In this document: piece after piece, positions 45,583 through 55,636 of the stretch
Layout of the letters: every line of letters begins with the position of its first letter
Numbering within the stretch: position 1 is the first letter of the stretch
Assembly (NCBI GenBank): GCA_900073065.1
Contig: FJOG01000019.1
Location: 482,887-546,886 of the forward strand
Origin: Phialocephala subalpina
Taxonomy: Eukaryota > Ascomycota > Leotiomycetes > Helotiales > Mollisiaceae
Direction: 5' to 3'
DNA: 64,000 nucleotides
Program-made: the position numbers and the translations under genes
The notes under the pieces: generated by a model
Seen by the model: the letters and a program-made list of their open reading frames with translations, nothing else
What the model was told of the DNA's origin: nothing
Databases searched by the model: none

Positions 45583-46546
45583 CTATCCAAGCTCATACCT
45601 CACCCCAGCCTCTCTCCTCAGTGCTTCCAGTTCGTATCGTTCCGCACCTCCTACCTCATGCGTCTCAGTCGCAACAGGACTCACAGCACTTTCTCTGATA
45701 ACCCCATTCTCTAGGTCTTTTGCTCTCCTCCTATTCTCCGACTCAGCTTTCTCCTCACCATTGAGCTGCTGCACGTCAACTGGTACCATTGCTGTCGCCA
45801 CCGCAAACCCAGACTTTGAATCCCCACCCAACTCCACCTTCCCATACGCATCAACTCTTTCTGGCGGAGCCGATGGTGGTGCCTCTGGCTTCTTCTTATC
45901 CCTCCCGGAACGACGTCCATAAACAAACGCCAGGACGATGAGGCAGATGAACAATAGTCCGCCAACTGTAGCGCCTATTCCGATTCCTGCTTTTGCGCAT
46001 GCTGACAGGCCTCCATTTGAACCCGAACTTGTCAATTCCCCAGACTGTGAGCTGCCGCCAGAAGTCGCAGTCGCTGCACCAGCACTGAGAACACTCGTCC
46101 TTGTGGTTGTCGCTCCGTTGCCGGCCTTCTTGACCGTCGCAGTCGTCAAGAACCAACCAATGCCAATCGTCGGCGTACTATAGGAGAATGTGAAGGCGGT
46201 TGAGAGACTAGCTGTGATGATTGAGAAGGACTAGAGCGCACAGATCTCTGCGTTGGCTTTGATGGCTAGGTATTGGTCTTCCGTTGAACATGCTGCTTTG
46301 ACGCACGGAGTGACGGCGCTATCGAATGCGGTGAGGTCAGAGGGGGAGCATTGGCAGGTTACTGAGTCGTCGGTGCAGCCTATGGCGGAGATCGCGGGGG
46401 ATATACAGGGTTGCAAGACAGAAGTCAATTGTGTCTGCAGGATTGAGCTTGGGTGAGGAGACACGTACAGCGCAGGCGGGGTAGGTGGTTTGTGCTGCTG
46501 TGAAGGCAGCAACTACTGTACCTACCAGGCTAGTGAATGCCCTCAT
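45583..46546 (-). CDS. CFEM domain membrane protein, interrupted by an in-frame TAG
   Basis: Exon 1 (46546-46469) encodes a signal peptide, MRAFTSLVGTVVAAFTAAQ, and TTYPACA. A GT..AG intron of only 34 nt (46435-46468) restores the frame. The mature N-terminus then has the eight spaced cysteines of a CFEM domain: PAC, LQPC, AIGC, VTC, QC, TPC, AAC and EIC. TAG at 46231-46233 follows (EICAL-stop). The same frame stays open as SFSIITASLSTAFTFSYS, an S/T-rich stalk, a transmembrane helix (ATVGGLLFICLIVLAFVYG), an RRSGRDKKK stop-transfer and a cytosolic tail to 45583. With the stop read as Gln the gene is a normal CFEM-stalk-TM receptor-like protein. A 30-nt GT..AG segment over the stop could also be spliced but would remove the eighth Cys. 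Plain termination would give a small secreted CFEM protein. Confidence 0.7.
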
Positions 46547-48007
46547 CACGATGACGGTGCAGAGGGCAATGCTTCAACTGAGGATTAAGACAGCTCGTCG
46601 AGGCCAAATATCAATGCCCCTCGATTTCGTGAATCTGCAGCAGGATCCAAGATCCTCGATCGCGAGCTCAGAGCGAGAGGTGCAGTCCCAGACAGAGAAA
46701 ACGCGTCAAAAACCAGTGCAAAGAAGTCGCACGACGAAGAAACGTTACAAACAGCGCGCAACCTCGTTATACCAACCTCTCTTCACCCATTTCACTCACC
46801 TGCAACGCGCCATCTCTGCCGTGTCGTCGACGAAGGCATTTTGTATCAAGCCTCAACTCTTGGATTCGCCCAATCACCAACAGAGAGCTTTCTCAATGGT
46901 GGGGTTTCTGTTGCATCCAGGCTGTGGCGTCTGCCATGTTTCCAAATTCGGGATGCAGGGTCCAAGCCACTTTAAGCAATAAATCGATGCGCGGCTGACA
47001 GCTCAAGGTCGAGATGGAGATATGAAGGTTTGGTAAACAGGAACAAGAACAAGCGTGGTGAGTTCGAAGGATGGCAGATACTTATCGATATTTGTTTGGA
47101 AATGTGAGAAAGTATGAAAAGCAAGAGCGATGGCGGAGAGAAGGGAGGACCAGTGGAGGTTGAAATTAGAGACACAATCTAAGCCGAAAATAGATTAGAC
47201 CACAGAGCTGAGTATGGAAAACTTCTCTTTTCCGACCTCTCTTCATATCACGCGCACAGAACCGCGTTCATGTGTCCAACTCATACATGTGTCAATTACA
47301 TTCCATCATGTTGAACTTTGCCAATGCTCCTGTCAGGGTTCCAGCAGTTTTGAAAGTATTTAGAAATCGGAGACGTAGGCAAGTTGCCAGTATCCAGTAT
47401 TCTTGACCCCATTTTCTGGTCATTTGTCCGCTCATGAAACGTTTGTTTTTAGTTTTAGCAGCACAGATATTATCCTCTCTTGCATTGTGTTCTCGGACTT
47501 GTAGCATATCACGATTGATCATGTGATCGATCACTTTTCCCGGCGCTCGTATTTGTTGCAGGCAGGTGGGCTTGGCCACAGAGGTTGCAGCTGTCTTGAA
47601 CTCCTCAGAAACCGCATTCATTGAACGGTCAAAAGAAGAACGAAGCGAGATCCTGGCCAGCGAACTGAAGACGAACACATCACGTGGGTTCTACCCCTCC
47701 TCTAACCGTCCGGTCCGCGCGGGTGCCTGACTTCTCCACATTCAGGTACAAGCATCTCTGACTCGCCGTTTCAACCAAACAAATCCTCCTTCTTGGTAAT
47801 CATGGTTACACAACGTACTCCAGAATGAGAATGCGACGCCGGCGATAGGACTTTGCATCTACGCTTACGCCCAGCAGAGTATTTAATACGGTCCGCTTCA
47901 TCTCATCCCGTCAGAACTTAATTTTTCCTAGATACCCCGCGATACAACTTAGCCATCTCAAACAAAATTGATATCATTCCTAGTAGCAAGTATCCTTAGC
48001 CATCCAG
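46547..48007. other. Intergenic region, 1.5 kb
   Basis: Promoters of the CFEM gene (left) and the dienelactone hydrolase gene (right). A minus ORF at 47292-47678 (128 codons, basic, without motifs) could be a small gene but has no support beyond length. Confidence 0.35.
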
Positions 48008-48766
48008 ATGTCAACCTCCAACTGTTGCCTCAAAGCCTTCGAGTGGAACGGAACTCCCAAAGGACACATCGGAAAACTCGCCAACAACCAATGCTATATC
48101 ACTTCCTCCCCCTCTCCCAACCCGAACACCGCCATTCTCTTCATCCACGACCTCCTTGGCTGGTCATTCGCCAACTCCCGAATCCTTGCAGACCACTACG
48201 CTCTCGAGACCAACACAATAGTCTACGTTCCTGACTTCTTCGGCGGCGAATCTGTGAACCATGAACACGTCCTTGCCGGCCGTTTCGACCTCATCGACCT
48301 ACCTGGCTTCATTGGTCGAAAAAACTCCCGCGAGATACGAGAGCCGGAAATATTCGCCTGTGCTCGTGCCTTGAAGTCTCAATACCAAAAAGTGGCAGCA
48401 GTCGGCTTCTGTTACGGAGGATGGGCCGTCTTTCGTCTCGGGGCAAAAGAACACAACCCTCCGATCATAGACTGTATCTCAGCTGGTCATCCAAGTATGA
48501 TGGTGGAGAAAGATATTGATGAGGTGGCGGTCCCGGTCCAGATTCTGGCACCGGAGATTGACCAGGCGTTTACGGAGGAGATGAAGATGCATGCTTTTAC
48601 GACGATTATGAAGAAGGGGGTTCCATTTGATTATCAGCATTTTCCGGGAGTGGAACATTCTTGTCTCGTGAGGGGGGATGAGAAGTTGAAGGGAGAGAGG
48701 GAGGCGATGGCGCGGGGAAAGAATGCTGCTGTTGCTTGGTTCAAGCAGTTTTTGGATGATGAGTGA
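48008..48766 (+). CDS. Dienelactone hydrolase family protein
   Basis: Single exon, 252 residues, alpha/beta hydrolase of the DLH family (PF01738). The N-terminus has the usual GTPKGHIGKLANNQCYIT. ILFIHDLLGWSFANSRILAD carries the oxyanion-side block and VYVPDFFGGESV follows. The nucleophile is Cys in AVGFCYGGWAVFRLG, so it is a Cys-Asp-His enzyme. Asp is probably in LAPEIDQAFTEE and His in FPGVEHSCLVRG. Bacterial DLH opens dienelactones in chlorocatechol breakdown; most fungal members have unknown substrates. Cytosolic, with no signal peptide. The stop overlaps on the opposite strand with the open frame of a truncated BTB gene. Confidence 0.92.
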   Translation: MSTSNCCLKAFEWNGTPKGHIGKLANNQCYITSSPSPNPNTAILFIHDLLGWSFANSRILADHYALETNTIVYVPDFFGGESVNHEHVLAGRFDLIDLPGFIGRKNSREIREPEIFACARALKSQYQKVAAVGFCYGGWAVFRLGAKEHNPPIIDCISAGHPSMMVEKDIDEVAVPVQILAPEIDQAFTEEMKMHAFTTIMKKGVPFDYQHFPGVEHSCLVRGDEKLKGEREAMARGKNAAVAWFKQFLDDE

Positions 48767-49098
48767 GGGCTGCATGGGTCTTGGGAGGTCACAAGAATCA
48801 AGCCACTTGTCTTGGATTGAGTTTCGCCCACGATGAACTGACTGTCGAACGCAGTGGTGAAGAATGGAGAATGGTGGCACATGAGGCTCTTCTGAACCAT
48901 GAAGGTTTCCTTCTTATCGCCGCCAGTGAGGATGGTAACGAATGTCTGCGGACCGCTGGGACAATCAAGTTAGCAAATTGCTGGATATGGATTGCGCGCA
49001 GGTTGGGAGGCTTACCGAAATTCGAAGTCTTTCTTGGCCTTGGCTACGACAGCTGAGCTCGAGGCCGTTGGTTGGATGCCCGTTAGAGTCGCCATCAT
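48634..49098 (-). pseudogene. Truncated BTB/POZ gene
   Basis: Exon 1 (about 49098-49016) ends ...SSAVVAKAKKDFEFR. A 59-nt intron (48956-49014, GTAAGC..GCTAAC..CCCAG) leads in phase to GPQTFVTILTGGDKKETF, MVQKSLMCHHSPFFTTAFDS and FIVGETQS, the first half of a fungal BTB domain. Where homologues continue with MTLEDV, this frame runs into unrelated sequence. It stays open by chance through the 3' end of the dienelactone hydrolase gene on the other strand, to 48634. The second half of the BTB fold is missing, so the gene is a 3'-truncated remnant. One of three BTB remnants between 48 and 54.3 kb. Confidence 0.65.
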
Positions 49099-49865
49099 AA
49101 GCGCGTAGGTGTCGACGTCGTTGTTCACGTTATTGCCAGGTGGGTGGAGGTAAAGTACAGTTGTGGTGCTAGCTAGAGCTAGAGCTAGATCGAGCCGAGA
49201 AGCGAGTGGGAAGTCCTCCGAGTGAATGCACAAGAAACAAAACCGGCAACACGAATCGAAAATTAAAGTGTCACGAGGAAAAGTGCTATTTTTATGCAGT
49301 ATTTTCATTACGATATGCTTGTGGAAGGAGCTCTAGATGTGTATCATACTGAAGACTGAAGTACCACGACCTCGAGGACATTCAGTTACTCTACAAATCT
49401 ACTCCTCGATATTGTCCTCCACCATGAACCCTCAGCTCGGTCTAAAGTTCTCATTCGGAACAAGAACCTCCGTGTACGAGTCTAGCAGTGTCTTAACAAG
49501 GTTAACTGCGGCTTCGCGATCGACTAGCAAAATCTCTAGGAGCGGAAGGAGTTTCTTTCTCCCCTGGGCAGAATCGATAACAGCCAAAGGTGCTTGCTCG
49601 AGAAGAACCTCAGGCGCTCGCGGTTGCCAGGGGGTTCGTAGCAGCATTGGATCAAGTCGACAATGTAGTGAAGGGCGTCAAATTTACCCCAAGTAATTGG
49701 AGCTGTCACCATTCTTGATCCCGCTAGCATCAGCTCTCAGACGTGGACGTAGAATCTCCTTCATAGAATCACTCTGAAGTTGTGACATCGAGAATCTTCT
49801 ACCAAGCACCCACAAGTGTGCAAGTGTAGCCAAAGTTGTGGTACCTTTTCAGGCTATATCATTAA
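49099..49865 (-). other. Unresolved coding-like fragment
   Basis: Minus-strand frames between about 49730 and 49432 read KFDALHYIVDLIQCCYEPPG and, in another frame, LLEQAPLAVIDSAQGRKKLL with VDREAAVNLVKTLLDSYTEV. They look like one helical protein broken by a frame change near 49635. Family not recognised. An AGCTAG microsatellite lies near 49168-49190. The left part up to 49300 is the 5' flank of the truncated BTB gene. Confidence 0.3.
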
Positions 49866-50396
49866 NNNNNNNNNNNNNNNNNNNNNNNNNNNNNNNNNNN
49901 NNNNNNNNNNNNNNNNNNNNNNNNNNNNNNNNNNNNNNNNNNNNNNNNNNNNNNNNNNNNNNNNNNNNNNNNNNNNNNNNNNNNNNNNNNNNNNNNNNNN
50001 NNNNNNNNNNNNNNNNNNNNNNNNNNNNNNNNNNNNNNNNNNNNNNNNNNNNNNNNNNNNNNNNNNNNNNNNNNNNNNNNNNNNNNNNNNNNNNNNNNNN
50101 NNNNNNNNNNNNNNNNNNNNNNNNNNNNNNNNNNNNNNNNNNNNNNNNNNNNNNNNNNNNNNNNNNNNNNNNNNNNNNNNNNNNNNNNNNNNNNNNNNNN
50201 NNNNNNNNNNNNNNNNNNNNNNNNNNNNNNNNNNNNNNNNNNNNNNNNNNNNNNNNNNNNNNNNNNNNNNNNNNNNNNNNNNNNNNNNNNNNNNNNNNNN
50301 NNNNNNNNNNNNNNNNNNNNNNNNNNNNNNNNNNNNNNNNNNNNNNNNNNNNNNNNNNNNNNNNNNNNNNNNNNNNNNNNNNNNNNNNNNNNNNNN
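49866..50396. other. Assembly gap (531 N)
   Basis: Run of N between two BTB remnants; it may hide more of the right-hand one. Confidence 0.99.
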
Positions 50397-50720
50397 ATAG
50401 AGCAAAATCCTTCATCATGCGGGACATTAATTTTTACCTATCGGAATCTGTTGAAAGTATAGCTATGTTTATCAAGATCTCGGAGTCGGCTAACTTTTTT
50501 TGTGTGTTTCAAGAGCAAAAATGTATGTCTTGAGAGTGCGTCTAAAGTAGAGCTAGAGTGCATTGGAGCAATGCACTCCTAAGAAAACACGAAAGAGGGA
50601 ATAATTCTCCAAGAAATTGACGCTTACAGCCAACAAGGATACCAAAAAGCTCCCGATCAACATCCTCTAGGGTCATTGACTGGGCATCACCTTCACTGGC
50701 CGCTTTACTCGTGCGCAAAT
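50397..50720 (-). pseudogene. BTB/POZ fragment
   Basis: On the minus strand about 50720-50630 read EGDAQSMTLEDVDRELFGIL followed by VGC and a GTAAGC-type donor, the middle of a fungal BTB domain (homologues have EGxxQSMTLEDVD and then FG-LVxW). Neither the start (the SPFF block) nor a clear continuation is visible. The next coding-like piece runs into the gap. It is either a remnant or one exon of a gene lost in the gap. Confidence 0.5.
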
Positions 50721-51010
50721 GGGTAGCAGGTGAGTCTATCCTGCCACACGGGGCTGAGTCGTTGCTGCCAGTATTGCATGCTGGATACCGCTTCCCGAAG
50801 CTATTTCGAGATGCATAAGAACCATTTCAAGCTCCCTTTTATTCGAGTACACTTCACGCTCAACCAATACAAACCTCGGAATCAATACAAACTCTCACGA
50901 CAAACACCACTTTTCCTTCCAGTTTCCCTTCAAACTTTATGCAAATACAACTTCCTAAACACTCCCTTCTTCCTCTTTCCCTAATGCCCAATCCCTCTTC
51001 TCCTTGCCAT

Positions 51011-52459
51011 CTAACCATCCATCATAGTTAGCTTTTGCGTGGTGGGAGGTAATGAGAGCATGAAACCACTAAACCCGAGGAGTTTCAACTGCTCCTCCAC
51101 GAAAGAAATTGCTTTGCTATACATTTCAAGCCCGCCTTCGCACCGTCCGCTCTCCAGATGCTGAGTCAATCCACCCAAAGATGAGAAACGCCTAATTTTT
51201 GATTTGTCTTCTGGTGTGACCTTTGGCATGAACGACAAGGGGCAATGGAAGATCTTTGGAGAGTGAGCTGCCGAATTCACATGCTCTTGGTAGGCCCTCA
51301 CGCTGAGGAATGGTTTTCGGTTGGGTCCGCAGAGATGGCAACGCCGTTTCTGAGATATGGTGCCGTTGTGTGAGCTGATATCGAGTCTCGTATCAAAAGG
51401 GAACATATTCGACGATATATGAACGAGATCTTCATTCATGAAAGACCATTCACTGGCATTATCACTGTGAGCAGGAGTTAAGGCATCGCCACCGATGATT
51501 GACCAGTCGCTGTCGCTAGTAGTAAACGTTAATGGTCCGTGACCAACATCTGACCACTCGCTGAGGCTGTCGTCGTTAGACACTGAAGGAAGTGGCGGAG
51601 ATTTGTTTCCCGGTAGATTATCAGAAGAAGACTCGACCAAATCTGAGACGTGTGAAATTTGACTTTGATCATTAGCTTCAGCTCTCTGAGATTCAAGGAA
51701 TTAGTACCTAGCAGATGCATGTTCCGCAGAACGAATTGGTTCGGCTGCCTCAACAGATGTGATATAACGATTCGAATCGTGAGCGAAAACGAGTTGGTGT
51801 ATCTTGGCTCGAGTCACTCCCGAGCTACAACAGCCGCTCTCAAGATGGTTTAGGAGGGCGGATGGTGTTGCGAACTTCTTGTTGCATTTCCCGCCCATTG
51901 GGCAATGGATGTGACGAGGTCTATGGCTTGACATATGCTTTTTTAGCTGTTTCTTGCCATGGAATGTCTCGTCGCACTCTTTGCATTTGTGTGGGAGGTT
52001 ACGAGACCTTCCCGACTCCTGAACTGCATTGCGAATATGCTTCTCCTTGGAGAGATGTTTTCTCAAGCGCTTTTGGTTTCGAAGCACTTTATCGCAGTCG
52101 CAGCAATGGTAGCTCAATGTTTCCCGGTTGGTGTACTCTCGACCGCAGTCACAGCAGTGATATGGAGTCGTATGCTGAATATTTCGTACATGAGTAAGGT
52201 GCTCTCCAAGATTCGGGAAGTAAATATCACACTCGCGACAATGGCAATGCTCTGTGATTTGTTCATGGTTTTGAAGTTCCGCCAGACCAAGAAATCTTTT
52301 TTGACATTGGTTGCACTTTGGATGCTCCTCCTGCTTATGCTTGAAGACTGTCTTCTTCTCGGGGAAATGGAGGTTGCAATGGGGGCAACCAAACGATTTA
52401 ATGGTCGCCGCAGCAGATACAATGACCGGATTGATAATCCTCCCTGAGCGTAAAATCAT
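51011..52459 (-). CDS. C2H2-type multi-zinc-finger protein
   Basis: Exons 52459-51708 and 51662-51011 around a 45-nt intron (GTACTA..AAAG, weak sites but correct phase, split Ser codon). Product 467 residues. From about residue 25 a series of C2H2-like fingers follows: CPHCNLHFPEKKTVFKHKQ, CNQCQKRFLGLAELQNHEQ, CRECDIYFPNLGEHLTHV, CCDCGREYTNRETLSYH, CDCDKVLRNQKRLRKHL, CKECDETFHGKKQLKKHM and a degenerate CNKKFATPSALLNHLES. Exon 2 is acidic and Ser-rich (SLSEWSDVGHG and a DSDWSIIGG repeat) and ends with two more degenerate fingers (CHLCGPNRKPFLSVRAYQEH; SSLGGLTQHLESGRCEGG). Probably a nuclear DNA- or RNA-binding protein of a fungal lineage-specific family; target unknown. It lies between BTB remnants. 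Confidence 0.82.
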
Positions 52460-53204
52460 TCTATTGGAGAATCGATGCGTTTGGAGAGCGGCAGATAATG
52501 GAAAAAAGGATATTGTGAGGTATTAAGAGTCTCCCTTGAATGTTATTTTGATTAGAGAGCATGGAGAACGATGAGGTTGTAAATGAAACCTGCGCTTTCA
52601 CATGAAATGGAGGCAATTTCGACGTGGCACGTCCTGAAAGATTGATGCATACCCCGCACTTAAGCGATATCACGAGCCATCAGCCATACCGGGTAGTAAA
52701 ATACTATCTACAAGTTGTACGAAGTGACAATTTGACCGCGGCTCCCAGTCATGGAAGGGCCCGGTATGCCCTCATGAGGGTTCTCGAAGTACAGTAGGAG
52801 GTCCCAGATGCAGTATCATGAAGCCTTGCTGATCGTGGAATAGACCGGCCAATTGTAATTGACGGCGGCTTCCACTCGGGGACCAATCAACGAGAAGCAC
52901 CGAATTAGAAAGAGAGCCCGAAAATTGAGAGGATCGCTTCAAACTATCCGCGAACCTATGGATAACTTTAGCCGACTGAAGGAACTCGTATGATTAAATG
53001 AAAAGATTATCGTTATTACCCGATATCCTTTGTAATAGACCAGATCAAGTTGAGATACAAGAGGTGATCTATTCTTAGGATATTGAAGTGAAGAGTAGAA
53101 GTAAAACTCTGAACCGAAGTTATATACAGAGTTTAAAGTCATGTGACCATTTCAAGCTGGCTGGTGAAACCAGGCCTGTGATATCCTTACGAGGTAAGAA
53201 TCCT
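52460..53204. other. Intergenic region
   Basis: 5' flank of the zinc-finger gene, then sequence without recognisable features up to the AT-rich island. Confidence 0.4.
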
Positions 53205-53505
53205 TACTATTAACCATTTATTATAAGAATTAATATAAGGGTTTTCGAGGGTTATATAAAAAATAAAATTGAAATTAGAATAAAATATAATAATTTAATT
53301 AATTTATTAAAAAATATTATATATAATATTAAAAAGAATAATTATCGAAAAATATTAATATTTTGATTATTAATTTAATTTATATATGTATTTGTGGAAA
53401 TAATTCAAATATTAATTCAATTTATTAATCTTTATGAAATTTATTATATTAAATTAACTCTTATTATAAACGTTAATCTTCTTCTATTATTAGAATGCTC
53501 GCTAT
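53205..53505. other. AT-rich island 3
   Basis: Short stretch of almost pure A/T, like the islands at 0.8 and 3.7 kb but smaller. Non-coding. It lies at the 3' side of a dead BTB gene. Confidence 0.7.
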
Positions 53506-53549
53506 ATACATATATTGGCCCGAGACGGGAAAATATTTGTAGACATCTA

Positions 53550-54291
53550 TCAAGGCGAATACCAAACGTTTGGTAGTATATGGTTGGTTAGGACCAACGC
53601 CATCAGCTTATTCACCTGCTCGGGATCATTCTTCTTCTTCTGGTGGTTGAAGATCACCAATAGGATCGGCTTGCAATACGCCTCCAAGGGCTCGCGGCCT
53701 CCTTCACCGTTGTACACACAGTTGAATAAATCTTGTATGGCGTCAGAGGAACCACTCTTGGGATTCAACTGAACAAACTTTGTTATCAGGCTTCCCATAA
53801 CGTGATTTTAGCGGCGGGGAATTAAGAAGCGTGTCATCGGAATGGATATCTGTCAGTGTCAGAAGAAAGTTCCCTGCCGAAAGGGAGGTTTCTGTTACTA
53901 ACCCTTTCGAATTTCTTGGAAATGTAACCGCTAGTATTGCGAAGATCTCGTTGTCGACGTTGTCTAAGGTCATGCATTGTGAATGTCTCTCCATAAGTTG
54001 GCTGTTGAAAGCAGCTTTGAAGAATAGAGAATAATGACAAATGACGCTCTTGAGTATCATGAACGTCTCTTGGTCTTCCTCTGCGCCTGTGACAATAGTC
54101 ACAAAGCTTTGCAGGCCGCTACCTTGTATTAGCAATGCCTTTTTGTGATGAAAGTGGACTTGATGTGCATACCGCAGAGTTAAGGTCAGCCTATCATTCT
54201 TGTTTGGCCCGGCTGGGATATTAATTGGAGTGGTCGTCGTGTCTGTGGAGATTGACAATGCGCTGCTGTAACGTAGCAGTTTCTCTTGCAT
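53550..54291 (-). pseudogene. BTB/POZ gene, inactivated
   Basis: From ATG 54291 the frame reads SGLQSFVTIVTGAEEDQETF, MILKSVICHYSLFFKAAFNS, then QCMTLDNVDNEIFAIL, a good first half of a BTB domain. About 85 bases on, after a frame change, TRFLIPRR-stop-NHVMGSLITK is readable. Homologues have RFLIPxLQNHVM, so the TAA near 53800 replaces a Gln codon (CAA to TAA). The frame then continues with SSDAIQDLFNCVYNGEGG and a C-terminal helix region to 53550. The WLYTQKI..LW segment normally between the halves is missing or scrambled. Both a frame change and a stop make it a pseudogene unless the middle is an unrecognised intron. Confidence 0.7.
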
Positions 54292-55636
54292 GTCGCGCGG
54301 TAGGGAATGCTATAGGGAGAACATGACGAGGATGAGGTAACAGAAGTGAGTGCGGTATGTACTGAGCGAAGTATGTGCTCTCAATGGAAAGGGAAGAAAA
54401 AGTAGATGTTGTGCAATGGAGTGGTTGGTATGATGCGGGGCAAGCTTTGGTCACAGATGGAGCTGGTTTAAGTAAATTCTGGAGCCGCGACCAAAGTCGC
54501 TAAGAGACTAGTCCATTCAAGCTTGTGTTGTAAATGAGTCAGGCAGAACGAAAACGCCGTTAGTAAAACGAACATTGGCTGTATTGTCCCTGAGCTGGGT
54601 ATATATTATGGCCGGAAGCACTTGTCACCTGCCCTGGGATTTCGCGTTCTTATCCTCGATAGGTTGATCTGTTCGTCATGATTATATCTAAATATATGCT
54701 CGTATTGCTGCAAGAAGTCAAGCAATTTGCGAAATGATAAGGCAACTGCGCAAATCCGTGCATGTCTCTATATGCGGCACGTGATCCGGATCTTTCTCAT
54801 TGAAAAGGTGAATCCGGCCTTGAAAAGCTTCAAAGAGGAAGGATGAGACCTCCTCATATCGTATCGGAGAGATTATACTGGCTCAACACGATTGTGCTCC
54901 TTGTCAATTGTGTCTGGGCTGCTGATCGAACAATCAATTGCGAAAAGGGGGATGATCTCGCTTAGATCAGACATCCAATCAAGGGTGCAACAGCTGTTCT
55001 GAATCACATCACACTACCAAAATGAAAAGGACGAGAGCAAATTTGTTGATCCCTGTTGGTAGGTAGGGAAAGCAATTGGGGGGTGCTGAATGAATTGGGC
55101 TAGGAGATTTGTCGAAGCGCATAGCAATCCCAGGTAGTCAGATGCATCACGTGAGTGATGGAGCCAAAAACCAGCACGAACAAGACCGACCATCAATTGG
55201 AGCTTCCCAACTAATTTGGAGGAGGCTAGTATGCTTCTGACTCGAAAGTAAAAGAGGATGGAGCGAGACACTTGTCGCTGAGGGAGCAAGCTAGAGGAGA
55301 GAGAGGGGTTTGGAACTGAATGATACAGCATGAAAAAGCAGTCACTTTGAGTCACGTTGTGGGGATACCATCATATTTATTTGGCTTGTATTTCCGCTTC
55401 GCTCTAGAAGCAGAAGCACCAAGCTAATACACTACTCTCACCACTCGTGCCTGCTTCTTTCCGCAAGCACGAATAAACCCGAGATGCACCATCAAAAGCA
55501 GATGAACGTCCAAGAAGGGGGATAAGCGCTGAAGTAGATACGCCATAGGAGGTAATTGCCAATTGTCGATGCAATGATACAAGTAAGAGGTCTGAGCGAA
55601 AAGCTGAGCCATAGAGAAGCAAACAGCAAAGGCCAA
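54292..55636. other. Intergenic region, 1.3 kb
   Basis: No gene supported. Short ORFs on the minus strand lack motifs. The right end is the 3' flank of NST1. Confidence 0.4.

Noticed and set aside
49168..49190. AGCTAG hexamer repeat
   Set aside because: Ordinary microsatellite, not a regulatory array.
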